Positions 32,142 to 44,262 of a stretch of 64,000 nt of DNA are shown here, one piece after another (the first letter of the stretch is position 1; every line of letters starts with the position of its first letter). The notes under the pieces were generated by a model, which was given only the letters and a program-made list of their open reading frames with translations, ran no database searches and was not told where the DNA came from. Both the position numbers and the translations under genes were made by a program. Source of the stretch: Eustoma russellianum (Eukaryota; Streptophyta; Magnoliopsida; Gentianales; Gentianaceae); NCBI GenBank assembly GCA_036186865.1, contig AP025055.1, forward strand, positions 3,720,943 to 3,784,942. Reading direction: 5' to 3'.

Positions 32142-35100
32142 TTACAAAGATTCTTGCATTATAGGCTTTAGTCCTATTCTGTTTGTCAATCTTGACATCT
32201 GATCTCTAGGCAAGCCTTTTGTAAGCGGATCCGCAAGATTCTCCATTGATTTTACATAATCAATGGAAATCACGCCATTAGAGATCAACTGTTTAATGGT
32301 GTTATGTCTCCGACGTATGTGTCGTGACTTACCATTGTAAATGCTGCTTTGAGCACGTCCTATAGCTGACTGACTATCACAGTATATGCTAATAGGAGCG
32401 ATTGGTTTAGGCCAGCACGGAATATCTTCTAGGAAATTCCGAAGCCACTCAGCCTCTTCCCCAGCTTTATCCAGCGCTATGAACTCAGCCTCTATAGTAG
32501 ACCGAGCTATGCACGTTTGTTTCGTGGATTTCCACGACACAGCAGCACCACCAACAGTGAACAAGTATCCACTGGTGGACTTCGAGTCCTTACTGTCTGA
32601 TATCTAATTTGCATCGCAATATCCTTCTAATACTGCTGGATATCTCGTGTAATGTAGTCCAAGATTCATTGTGTATTTCAGATACCTCATCACTCTGTTA
32701 AGAGCTTTCCAATGATCATCACTTGGATTACTGGTAAACCTGCTCAACTTGTTTACTGAACAAGCTAAGTCTGGTCTTGTACAATTCGTTATGTACATCA
32801 GACTCCCGATTACCTGAGAGTATTTCAACTGAGCTACAGGTTCGCCTCGATTTTTCCTTAAGTGTACACTTAAGTCAAGCGGGGTCTTTACTGGTTTCAC
32901 ATCAACCATATTAAACCGTTTTAGAACAGACTCAATATAGTGAGTTTGTGACAGTACGAGTCCCTCGGTCATCCTAGAAATTTTAATTCCTAGAATAACA
33001 TTGGCAACTCCCATATCCTTCATATCGAAGTTCTTCATCAACATCTTCTTTGTGTTTAAGATTATGTCTCGAGTACTCCCCATGATTAGCATGTCATCTA
33101 CATAGAGACACACTATTACATATGCATTCTGTGTGCTCTTAATATAGACACACTTGTCACACTCATTGATCTTGAAACCATTAGCTAGCATAGCTTGATC
33201 AAACTTCAAGTGCCACTGTTTAGGCGCTTGCTTAAGCCCGTACAATGATTTAACGAGTCTACAAACCTTAGACTCTTGTCCTGGAACCACAAACCCTTCG
33301 GGTTGTTCCATATAGATTTCTTCATCCAACTCGCCATTCAGAAAAGCAATCTTCACATCCATCTGATGGATTTCCAAGTTATAGACTGCAGCAATTGCAA
33401 CTAGCATCCTTATAGAAGTGATCCTAGTCACTGGTGAGTAGGTGTCAAAAAAGTCAAAGCTTTCCTTTTGTCGATAGCCTTTAGCTACCAACCTGACTTT
33501 ATACTTTTCAATAGACCCATCCTTTTTCAGTTTCTTCTTGAAAACCCACTTGCAACCAAGTGGTTTACTTCCAGGTGGAAGGTCAACCAACTCCCAAGTG
33601 TGATTTTGAAGAATTGAGTCTATTTCACTGTCGACTGCCTCTTTCCAGAATGGAGTTTCTGGAGTAGACATAGCCTCGGAAAAGTTCCTTGGCTCATTTT
33701 CTACCATATAGGTTAGAAAATCCGGTCCAAACGAAGTTGGCATTCTGGCACGCTTGCTTTGACGAAGCTCCTCATCTCCTTGAGGAGTCGCCTCACGCAT
33801 TGGCTTACCAAATCTTGTTTCTTCTTGAATTTTGTCTTTCCTCGGAAAGACATCTTCAAAGAACACTGCATTCCTTGACTCCATGACAACGTTTTCATGT
33901 ATGTCAGGAATATCCGACTTGTGCACCAAGAACCGATATGCACTACTGTTAGTTGCATAACCGATGAATATGCAATCAACCGTTTTAGGCCCAATTTTCA
34001 CCTGTCTTGGTATAGGTACAGCAACCTTCGCCAGATACCCCCACACTTTTAAGTATTTGTAACTTGGTTTGTAGCCTTTCCAAAGCTCGAAAGGGGTTAC
34101 ATCCATCTTCTTAGATGGAATTCTGTTTAAAATGACGTTGGCTGAGAGGATTGCTTCCCCCCCACATGTTCTGAGGTAAACTCGAACTTATCAACATAGC
34201 ATTCATCATCTCTTTTAGAGTACGGTTCTTGCGTTCAGCAATACCATTCGATTGAGGTGAATATGGTGCAGTCGTTTGATGAATAATGCCATGTTCTGAG
34301 CAAAATTCATTAAACGGTGTATCATATTCGCCACCTCTATCACTTCGAATTGTTTTAATTCGTTTGCTAAGTTGATTCTCAACTTCATTTTTATAATCCT
34401 TGAAAGCATCAAGGGCCTCGTCTTTGCTGCTTAGCAAATATACATAACAGTATCGTGTGCAATCGTCGATAAAAGTTACAAAATACTTTTTACCACCTCT
34501 TGTTTGCACAAATTTTAAATCACACACATCGGTATGAATTAAATTTAAAGGTTCAGTGTTCCTTTCTATTGAAGGAAATGGCGCCTTTGCCATCTTCGCT
34601 TCAACACATATTTGACATTTTCCTTTATTATTAAAGTCCAGTTTGGGCAATAAGTCAAGATTACTCATACGTTGTATTGACTTGTAATTAACATGTCCCA
34701 AACGAAAATGCCATAAACAAGAAGACTCAAGCATGTAAGCAGAAGAGGAAGCAATTTTATTAGCCTCTGCGGGCAAATCTCTTTTGGGTACAATAGTGAT
34801 GACATTCAATTTAAACATCCTATTCGACAAGTACCCCTTCCCCAAATACATGACATTTTTCGAAAGAATAACTTTATTAGACTCTAACACTAGTCTAAAA
34901 CCATGCATGACTAGAAGAGATCCAGATACTAAATTCTTCCGAATATCAGGGACGTGCAACACATTCTGCAGAGTCAGATGCTTCCCTGAGGTGAGCTTCA
35001 GAACAACTTTGCCCTCGCCTTCAATCTTCGAAGAGGCCGAGTTTCCCATGTAAAGTTGTTCATTGTTCCCGGGCTGGTACTCCGTGAACATCTCTCTGCT

Positions 35101-36120
35101 GGAGCAAACATGTCTAGTGGCGCCAGTATCAAGCCACCACTCACGTACGTTCCCTACAGCATTGCACTCTGAGACTATCGCACAGAGATTCAGATCATCC
35201 AATGCATCGACTATGTTGGCCTTTGCCTTGGTTTTCTTCTTCTTGGGCTTTCTGCATTCATTGCTGACATGTCCCTGAATGCCACAGTTGTAGCATTTCC
35301 CGGTGAACTTTTTGGCGATCTGCTTGCCTTTCTTGTTCACCCCGAGTTGGCCTTTCTTTTTCTTGGCCTCAGCAACATGGGTCTTAGCCTGACCAGAGCT
35401 AGATTGTGGCGCTCTCTCAGATCTACGATTGTCCTCCTCAATGCGGAGTCGAACAATTAGATCTTCCAATGTCATCTCCTTTCTCTTGTGTTTGAGATAG
35501 CTTCTGAATTCCCTCCACGAAAGAGGTAGATTCTCAATCACTGCAGCCACGACGAAAGATTCACTGAGAAACATGCCCTCCTCTTCCATCTCGGTAACCA
35601 ACGTCTGAAGTTCCTCAACTTGAGAAACAACAGTGCGAGAATCAGACATTTTGAAATCCAGGAATTTGCCGACAATAAATTTCTTAGTGCCGGCATCTTC
35701 CGTACGGTATTTCGTTTCCAAAGCCTGCCACAAAGACTTTGCGGTTTTATACGTGCAGTATAAACCATACAAGGAGTTGTCCAAAAAGCTCAAAATATGG
35801 CTCAAACAAACATAATTATTGAAATTCCAAGTTTCAACAAAATGTTGGTTTTGCATATTCTGGGTTTGGTCCTCCAGCGGATCCACCATAGGCGGGTCCT
35901 CAGTCAGGAAGTTCGCCAACCCCACAGCAGTCAAGAAGAACAGCATCTTCTGCTGCCAACGTTTGAAGAAGCTTCCACTGAACTTCTCCGGTTTCTCCAC
36001 TTGGGCCACTGCAGGACCCTGTGCAGGAGGAGCATGTCTTGGCACCCCAGCAGTTGGTGCCATTGGAGCAGAGCTCTGAATGTCTACGCCATGAATGGAG
36101 CCAGAGCTAGCGTTCTCCAT
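32142..36120 (-). pseudogene. gag-pol of copia 2 (one frameshift, one stop)
   Basis: ATG 36120. Domains in order: gag (UBN2-like), CCHC knuckle CYNCGIQGHVSNEC, protease WWLDTGATRHVC, GAG-pre-integrase, integrase core (HTDVCDL, RSDRGGEYD, NGIAERKNR), reverse transcriptase (QMDVKIAFLNGEL, CLYVDDMLIMG), and RNase H (CDSQSAIGRAQS) ending at 32142. The frame shifts within a run of seven G (minus strand, about 34155-34161) right after integrase. A TAG at about 32604-32606 cuts RNase H where relatives have Trp. Otherwise it is well preserved, in keeping with close LTRs. The G run could be a sequencing or assembly error. Confidence 0.93.
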
Positions 36121-36274
36121 CAGATTTCTGTTCAGTTGATCAAAACGTATAGATCAGAACAGAATCAGATTTAAGAAAGGAGTAGAAGTAGACTGCAAAT
36201 CAGTATGAACACTGCTTTTGCGGGAAATAAAAAAAACAGTACAGAAGTAATTGAATAAAAGTACGTCTTAAGAT
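36121..36274 (-). other. Leader of copia 2
   Basis: 154 bp between the 5' LTR and gag. The bases next to the LTR, ATCTTAAGACGTAC on minus, do not match the usual initiator-Met tRNA complement TGGTATCAGAGC. Confidence 0.7.
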
Positions 36275-37037
36275 TGTTGGAGACAACCAATCCTGTACCA
36301 AGACGCAGTCGTTCAATGTGTGCATATGAACAATACAAAAATAATCAAACCCGGGGCGAGTCGAGGACTCTGTCCTTAAGACGTATTGCTCCGGTATACT
36401 GTGCCCAACCGGTGTGAGCAATCGTCTCCCAGGATACAACGGGTACCTGTTCAGTTGAGCGGCACTGCGAACTTGAACTACTTCGAACCTTCGAATGTCC
36501 TGACTTCTCCCGGACGTGATGCAAGCCTCGAATGCTATGAATGCAGAATGCTATGAAATGCTAGAGCAAGGTGTGTGAATAAATGCACCCTTAGCCCTCT
36601 TTATATAGGGGAGTCGGTTGGAGAACAAGGTACCGTGACCGTTGGATCAAAACCGAAGTTTGATTTAGGCCGTTAGATGAAAACCTCCTATCTATATTAG
36701 GAAGGTTTAATCTCAGCCTTTGGATTGAAGATAGATTAGCAGGTTTAAACCTGGAGCGTTAGATGGAAACCACATTCGGTTGGGGTGGTTATGACAGTTT
36801 AAATCTCGGCCGTTAGATTAAAGCTGCCTTCCCTGCCACCGTTAGATCAAACCAGATTGATCTTATCTTATATCAAAGGATACCGTTTGAATCAGATTTA
36901 AACAACCGTTCGATTTAAACCATAACCGAACGCCTTATCAAACTTAACCGCGTTTTGTTTAAACGTAACCGTGCAACCGCGTTTTCCATCCACTTTGAGA
37001 ATTAATTTCTCATTCACCCATTTCAATTTCTCCAACA
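36275..37037 (-). repeat. 5' LTR of copia 2
   Basis: 763 bp, paired with 30832-31594. GAAGC follows at 37038-37042. Confidence 0.93.
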
Positions 37038-37042
37038 GAAGC

Positions 37043-37389
37043 AACTTTGGAGGATTCTCGCAAATGCGCAAGAGTTATAAGAGTCTAATTTACTTTCCCA
37101 ATACATCGTTTCTCGAAGCTTACTTAGGTAGTTGTCCATTTACCTGGGAAAGTATTATGAAAGCTAAGGCCCCAATTGAGGTGGACTAGTTTGGAAAATG
37201 GATTATGGGAGAAAAGCAAAAAATATGTCGTATGCGTGGATGCCAAGGAGGATGGTCCTTGGAGCAACTAGTAAGGTTGGTGTTTTGTGACCTTGACGGC
37301 ACGGGGTTTGTGCAATGGAAACAGCCTCTTGCACAAAATATAGTTTAAAGCGCCCTTCCTCGGACCCTGCACAAATGCGGGAGCCTAAT
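37043..37389 (+). mobile_element. LINE 2, middle part
   Basis: LWRILANAQEL directly continues the ALLGK that precedes the copia 2 insertion, the usual order in plant LINEs. Stops are present. It ends at the gypsy insertion with CTAAT (37385-37389). Confidence 0.75.
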
Positions 37390-37843
37390 TGATACGCGGT
37401 TGTCAAGCCTTGTACGGATCGTCTCCTTTAACACTTGGATCCTTAACGGTTGTAGGCAAGAATTTAACTCCCTCCTAGCCGTTGATTCACCGAGGTTTTT
37501 GTTTGAGTCTTCCTCCTTCAAAAGTTACCCGTTTCTCAAGCAAGTTTGCACCCTCTTGGAAGGCCACACCTTTGATTTTGGATATCCCCCACAAAGTTGC
37601 TCACTCCTTGATTGGATTCTAACTTTGATCTTCAAAGAAACAAAGAAAACACTCAACTTGTTCTTAAGAAGGATGAAAAACAAAACTCACAAGTGTTTAT
37701 GAAGAGGAAATATGCTAATTTTGCCCAAGAATTCTTATGAATCAATTTTTCAACTTTCTTGGCTCAAACTCTTTGTCATATTTCTTGTCTCTTGTCCTCG
37801 ACTTGCCTCGTCTTTGTTGCCGCTTGACACCTGTACTTCATCA
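37390..37843 (-). repeat. 3' LTR of the gypsy element
   Basis: 454 bp, preceded on the minus strand by the polypurine tract GAGGAGCGGGGGAA. The integrase reading frame continues about 94 bp into it. Confidence 0.92.
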
Positions 37844-40800
37844 TTCCCCCGCTCCTCAAAAGGATTCGACCTCGAATCTAAAGCATCACTAAAAGGAGAT
37901 AGATCAGAAACATTAAAAGTATTTGAGACAGAACCATACTTACCTTGCGGGAGGTCAATGATGTAGGCATTGTCATTGATCCTCTCAAGCACCTTAAAAG
38001 GACCATCACCTCTTGGCATCAATTTGGATTTCCTTTCATTAGGAAACCGCTCTTTGCGCAAGTGCAACCATACTAAGTCGCCTGGCTCAAAGACAACTCT
38101 CTTCCTTCCTTTGTTGGCTTGCTTAGCATACTGCTTGTTCTTCTTTTCAATTTGTAATCTCACTTTGGCATGCAACTTCTTCACCAATTCAGCCTTTGCC
38201 TTACCATCTAGGTTTAATTTTTCATTTGTAGGTATAGGCAATAAATCAAATGGGGAAAGGGGATTGAAGCCATAAACAATTTCAAAAGGAGAATACAAAG
38301 TACCACTATGCACACTCCTATTATATGCAAACTCAATATGTGGCAAACAATCTTCCCAATTCTTTAAGTTCTTCTGAATTAGAGAACGTAAAAGTTGAGA
38401 CAACGTCCTATTTACTACTTCGGTTTGACCGTCAGTCTGTGGATGAGCAGTAGTAGAAAATAAGAGCGTAGTACCCAACTTACCCCAAAGGACACGCTAA
38501 AAGTGACTCAAAAATTTTGTATCCCTATCACTAACAATAGTTCTAGGCATACCATGCAAACGAACAACTTCCTTAAAGAACAAGTTAGCAAAATAGGATG
38601 CATCATCAACTTTTCTGCATGATATGAAGTGAGCCATCTTAGAGAAACGATCCACAACAACAAAAATACTATCCTTACCCGTCTTTGATCTAGGCAGTCC
38701 TAGAACGAAATCCATACTAACATCAACCCAAGGTGAAAGGAGTATGGGTAGTGGATGATATAAACCATGTGGATGCAACTTAGACTTTGCTTGCTTACAT
38801 GTAATGCAATGAGCACAAATCTTTTCTACATCTGCACGCATGTGGGGCCAAAAGAAATGCTCACGCAATGCCTCAAAAGTCTTAAAGACACCAAAGTGAC
38901 CCATAAGGCTGCCTCCATGTGCCTCCTTAACAATCAATTCACGCAAAGATGATTGTGGTATGCACAACTTACCTTCCGTAAACAAGAACCCATCATGAAT
39001 GTAGAACTTACCAAAAGATGATTTAGCACATGCTGCATATATAGAATGAAAATCATGATCACTAGCATATAACTCCTTAATTAATTCAAATCCAAGCAAA
39101 CGAGAAGACAATGTAGTAATCAAGGAATATCTCCTAGACAATGCATCAGCTACTACGTTATCTTTTCCTTGCTTATATTTAATCACATAAGAAAATTGTT
39201 CAATGGATTCCACCCACTTAGCATGTCTTTTATTCAACTTACCTTGGCGTTTAAGATACTTAAGAGATTAATGATCCGTGTGAATCACAAATTCCTTAGG
39301 TTGCAAGTAATGCTGTCAAATTTGCAAAGATCTTACCAATGCATACAACTCTTTATCATATGTAGAATAATTCAATTGGGCGCCTTTTAATTTCTCATTG
39401 AAGTATGCAATGGGACGTTTAGCTTGTGTTAACACGGCTCCAATTCCTATACCACTAGCATCACATTCAATCTCAAATGTTTCTTCAAAGCATGGTAGTT
39501 TAAGAATAGGTGATGTCGTTAATCTTCTTTTAAGCTCATTAAACGCCAATTGTTGTGCCTCCCCCCAATGAAATCTAACATCTTTCTTTACAATCTCATT
39601 TAAAGGGGCAGCAATAGATGAAAAATCCTTAACAAACCACCTATAAAAGCTGGCTAAGCCATGAAAACTTCTAACTTCACCAACTGTTTTAGGGATAGGC
39701 CACTCAAGGATTGACTTCACCTTTTCTTGGTCCATTTCAATGCCATTTTCACTAACAACATATCCTAAGAATATCACTTTGTCCAAGCAAAAGGAACACT
39801 TTTTAAAATTAGCATATAGTTGTTCTTTCTGTCAAGTCTCAATCACAGCTCTTAAGTGTCCTATATGTTCATGCAATGTCTTAGAATATATCAAGCTATC
39901 ATCGAAATAGACAACAACAAACTTCCCAATGAATGCACGTAAGACTTCGTTCATTAACCTCATGAATGTACTAGGTGCATTAGTTAAACCAAAAGGCATT
40001 ACTAACCACTCATACAAACCAAACTTAGTCTTAAATGCAGTCTTCCATTCATCTCCCTCTTTGATGCGCACTTGAAAGTACCCACTTTTCAAATCAATTT
40101 TAGTAAAGTATTTAGCTCCATGCAATTCGTCTAACATGTCATCGAGTCTAGGAATAGGGTACCGATACTTTACCGTGATCTTATTAATAACGCGACAATC
40201 AATGCACATTCTCCATGAGCCATCCTTTTTGGGCACGACAATCACTGGTACAGCACATGGGCTCATGCTCTTCCTCACCTTGCCCTTGGCTAGTAGCTCC
40301 TCTACTTGGTGTTAGATCTCCTTTGTCTCCTCGGGATTTGCCCTATAGGATGGTCTGTTAGGCAATGTAGCACCGGGTATGAAATCAATTTGGTGCTCTA
40401 TCCCGCGCAAAGGTGGCAATCCAGCAGGTTCCTCCTCAGGAAACAAATCTGAAAACTCTTCAAGCAAAGATACAACTCCACTAGGCAATGTAGATGGTAA
40501 GTCACTTACAGAAAACAATGATTCTTTGTAAAGCATCATATAAACAGTCTTTCGATCATATAAAGCATGTGAAACCTCAGAATGAATAGCAAAGAATGCA
40601 TGCTTCTTTTCTTGCTTGATTAAGTTTTTCTTCGCCGAAGATTCAGCCTTGGCTGAAACCTCTTTTGTTGTCCCCTCCTTGGCCAAGCCCTTACGGGAAT
40701 CGAGCCAAGTCTTTTCTTGCTTGAGGCTTTCAAGAAACTTCTTTTCAGCCTCTCTTTCAGTAGGATTTGAACGCTTTTGCGCAAGGCGTTTTTGATCCTC

Positions 40801-42729
40801 ATAGACTTTGTGCGGGGGCAATGCACGCAGCCTATACGTCTTATTATCCATCTTAAATGAATATGTATTAAGGTAACCATCATGAATGACTCTCCTATCA
40901 AATTGCCATGGTCGTCCCAAGAGAATATGACTAGCATGCATGGGTGCAACGTCACAAAGAATGTCATCCTTATAATTACCTATGGACAATGAAACCAAGA
41001 CTTGCTTACTCACTTTAATTTCACCACAGTCATTAAGCCATGTCAAACTATAAGGTCGTGGATGTTTAGTCATGGGTAAGTCAAGTTTCCGAATTAATTC
41101 TGCACTAGCAACATTAGTACAAGATCCTGCATCTACAATCATGGTGCACACTTTTCCTTTTATCATGCAATGTGTATGAAATATGTTCTCCCTCTCTTGT
41201 TCATGCTCATCTACTTTAGTTTGTGTGTTAAGTGATCTCTTAACAACTAAAAGCTCACTAGATGCAAGTTCTTCCTCAATAGTGCATTCCTCAACCTCAT
41301 TCTCTTCTACTCCCTCGTCAACATGCTCTTCCTCTTCATGCTCAGAATCAGAATAATACTCTCCACTCTCCTCTATGTACATGATACGTTTAACATTAGG
41401 ACATTCAGATGCAATATGACCTAAACCCTGACATCTAAAGCATTTAATGTCCCTAGATCTGCTAGAAGAGTTAGAAGATTTACCTTGAGGTTGTTCACCA
41501 ACCTTTTGTTTGCCTTTGTTGATTCGGGAGGGAGCTTGTGGTGTACGATTTTGCTGCTGAGGTGGACGGTGTAGTGGCTGCTGCACACGGCCTTGAAATG
41601 GTGGTGGTGGACGGTGTGGAGCTTGGCTTGACCGTGTAAACAGTGGATTCTGTCGTGTGCTAATCCTTTTCATGGGTTGGGTAGAGGGCCAAATATTACC
41701 TTGTGTTGAAGGCCTCCTCAACTGTCTTTCCACCTTTTCTGCCAAGTGTACCATCGATGCTAAGGTTGCACAAGATTGCAACTCCACAGGAAGGGCAATT
41801 TCTTTGTTCAGTCCTTCTAGAAACCTTGCCATGGTAGCATCTTCTTTTTCATCAATCTGTGCTCTCATCATCAACAACTCCATTTCATTATAGTATTCAT
41901 CAACAGTTCTATTTCCCTGCTTGATTTGGGTTAGTCTTTGAATCATAGTTATTTCATAAAATTGAGGCACAAACCTTTTTCTCATTTCTCTTTTCATCTC
42001 CTCCCATGTTTGAATGGGACCTTCTCCACTCTTTCTTCTTGAACTTAGCGTTTGATCCCACCAAAGAAGTGCATATTCTGTAAACTCAATGGCTGCAAAA
42101 CGCACTTTACTTAGTTCAGAAAAGGAAGTACAAGAGTAAATGAGTTCTACCTTTCTTTCCCATTCGAGGTATGCTTCGGGATCACTTCGCCCCTGAAATG
42201 GAGGAATGTTCATCTTGATCTTATGGGAATCATCATCATGCTGATTGTGTCTAGGATAGTACCCACGATTAGGAACATCATAGCCACGGTTTTGACGTTG
42301 AAAGTTACGAGTTTCAACATCAAACGGTTCCTCATAATCTCTTCCCCATTGACCATCATGCATATGTGGATCATCCTCAGAATACCTCTCTTCTAATGGT
42401 GGCATGTACACTGGGGCGTGTTGTAGGCCTCCTCTGCCTCGTCCTCTTTGTCCCATCATTTGACCACGAATGGCTTGCCGTGGTGGATCAACTAGAATAT
42501 GGCTTGGACCCTCAAATTGGGTAGCCATGTTTCTAATCATGGAGCCATTTCCTTCGATGATTCCTGGTTGAGATGTTTGGTGGCGGGGGTTAGATCTTTC
42601 AGCCTCCAGTAGGTCTAACCTCTCGGTAATCCTTCTAAGCATTCCAAGTACATTATCTTCCGTCACGAAATTCCTCATATCCTCCAAAGGTGGGGGAGTA
42701 TTGGAATTTTTAAACGGTGTCTCATCCAT
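37750..42729 (-). pseudogene. gag-pol of the gypsy element, several stops
   Basis: ATG 42729. Retrotrans_gag (RKRFVPQFYE), CCHC knuckle CFRCQGLGHIASEC (near 41430), protease with DAGSCTNVAS, then reverse transcriptase (IDLKSGYFQVRI, VVVYFDDSLIYSK near 39900), RNase H (ECDASGIGIGAVL), integrase zinc region (GHFGVFKT, CITCKQAK) and catalytic core (HPQTDGQTEVVNR), then a basic tail with DLVWLHLRKERFP and SNTFNVSDLSPF. Frames break at about 40310, 39830, 39314, 39270 and 38495; the rest is continuous. The domain order RT-RNase H-integrase identifies Ty3/gypsy. No classical chromodomain is obvious. Non-functional but well recognisable. Confidence 0.92.
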
Positions 42730-44257
42730 CTAAACCTGAAAAAAATTAAAAGAACACAAAGAAAAAAAAGGAAAACTAACACAAAGAGTAAAGAAGATTT
42801 GTTACGTTAGTGTAAAGAGAAGTTCAACTTGTGCTTGTCCTTTCTTACTCGTATTTTGACACTCAAGGCTTTTACCTCCCCTCTTTAAGTCCTTTCAAGC
42901 CCTTACAAGCCTTTTACCTCTCTTTTCTTGAGCCTCTAATCCAATCGTGGGCTAGAAGCAACCAAGACGAGCAACAACGTGGAGGTCCTCAGCAGCTTGT
43001 ACAATCTTCAAAAACGGGGTTTGTATCACCGAAGTAAGAATAGATACCGAGCAAAGGACACAAAACACACTTGGACAAACTCTAAGATTTAAGAAAATTA
43101 TGAAACCAAATGTGATGTAAAGGGCTGAGACAAAGAATTGCTAAGGGGTTGCCTTGGGCAATCCTTAACCACACTTAGACACAATGCACTTAATCACACG
43201 TATGCAATGTCCAAGATGCATAAAGGAAGAAGTGTCCGAAGTTATATATAAAAGGGTGTTTTGTTTTGGTCGTAGGTGTTGTAGGAAGTTTTTTGTGTTT
43301 TGATTGTGCAAGGAGACCGTTTCAAGCAATTCAAATAGCCTCTTTTGAATAACGGCTATTTTGTGTTCCTCTTTTTTTTTGTAACGCTCCTTTTTTTTTG
43401 ATGTTCTCTTTTTTTTTGGGCTGAAATACAAGAAACTCAAAGTAACCAAAGGTTTAGTCAAAGAACACAACAACCTTCTTGCTCCAAATTTTTTTTTGTT
43501 CTAAGGCAAATCTTATACAAAAGGATGTTTAAAGATGCTCTTGTGAAAAGAGACTCAATCTTTTGTAGTGTAAGGATTGTATGAGTATGAATCACTTGTA
43601 TGCATCATAAACACAACATACAATGCAAGTAAGATGCATAAACCCAAGCATGACTAAGAGCTTCAAATAGCAACAAGATTTAAAGTTAACAATGGTAGCT
43701 TTTTAGGCTAGTAGAAGCAATATAAGCGTGGCTGAAATAAAAGCTCTCTATGCAACGATCCTAATACCCAAGTATGTATTCAAGCAAGTGTGGATACAAG
43801 ACAAAGTAACCCAAATGAAAATAGTTGTGAACAACAACAAAGATGCAATCTTTTGAATGTTTTAAGATGTTTTAAAGATTGTCCTTGTCCTTGTATAGGG
43901 TCCTTGTCAAGGTATCTCCAATATGTCACGGTCCTTTGTCAAAATGTCCAAGGAGTTCGATATTTGGTCCTGTCCAAATTGTCCAATATAGTCCAATAGG
44001 TCCAAAGTGTCCAATATGTCAAATAGGTACAAAGTGTCCAATAGTCCAATAAGGAAATTTCGGTCCTTTGTTCAATATGTCAAGGTATTGATATTGTCAA
44101 GTCCAGAAAGATAGGTTGTTATTTTTTTTTGATAAAATATCAAGTTGGATGAAAGTTTTAAGGCTGATTTTTTTTTGGAACGGGATTTTTTTTTTTGATG
44201 AAACAAAAATGAAGACAAAAAAAGAAGACACGAAATGAATGATAGATTAAAGGAGAA
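42730..44257 (-). other. Long leader of the gypsy element
   Basis: About 1.5 kb between gag and the primer-binding site (interrupted by copia 3). It has repeated GTCCAATA/GTCCAAAGTGTCCAA words (about 43890-44100) and several T tracts of 8-10 (43370-43500 and 44115-44200). No gene seen. Confidence 0.65.
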
Positions 44258-44262
44258 CCTTT
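44258..44262. repeat. Left target duplication of copia 3 (CCTTT)
   Basis: Equal to 55775-55779. Confidence 0.92.

Larger units (their letters stand above)
30832..37037 (-). mobile_element. Ty1/copia element 2, structurally complete
   Basis: Two LTRs of exactly 763 bp (30832-31594 and 36275-37037) flank a minus-strand gag-pol. GAAGC lies outside both ends (30827-30831 and 37038-37042), a perfect 5-bp target duplication. By eye the LTRs differ at about 20 positions. A polypurine tract (ATGTGGGGAT on minus) precedes the 3' LTR. The host sequence on both sides is LINE 2. The coding region has one frameshift and one stop. Confidence 0.95.
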
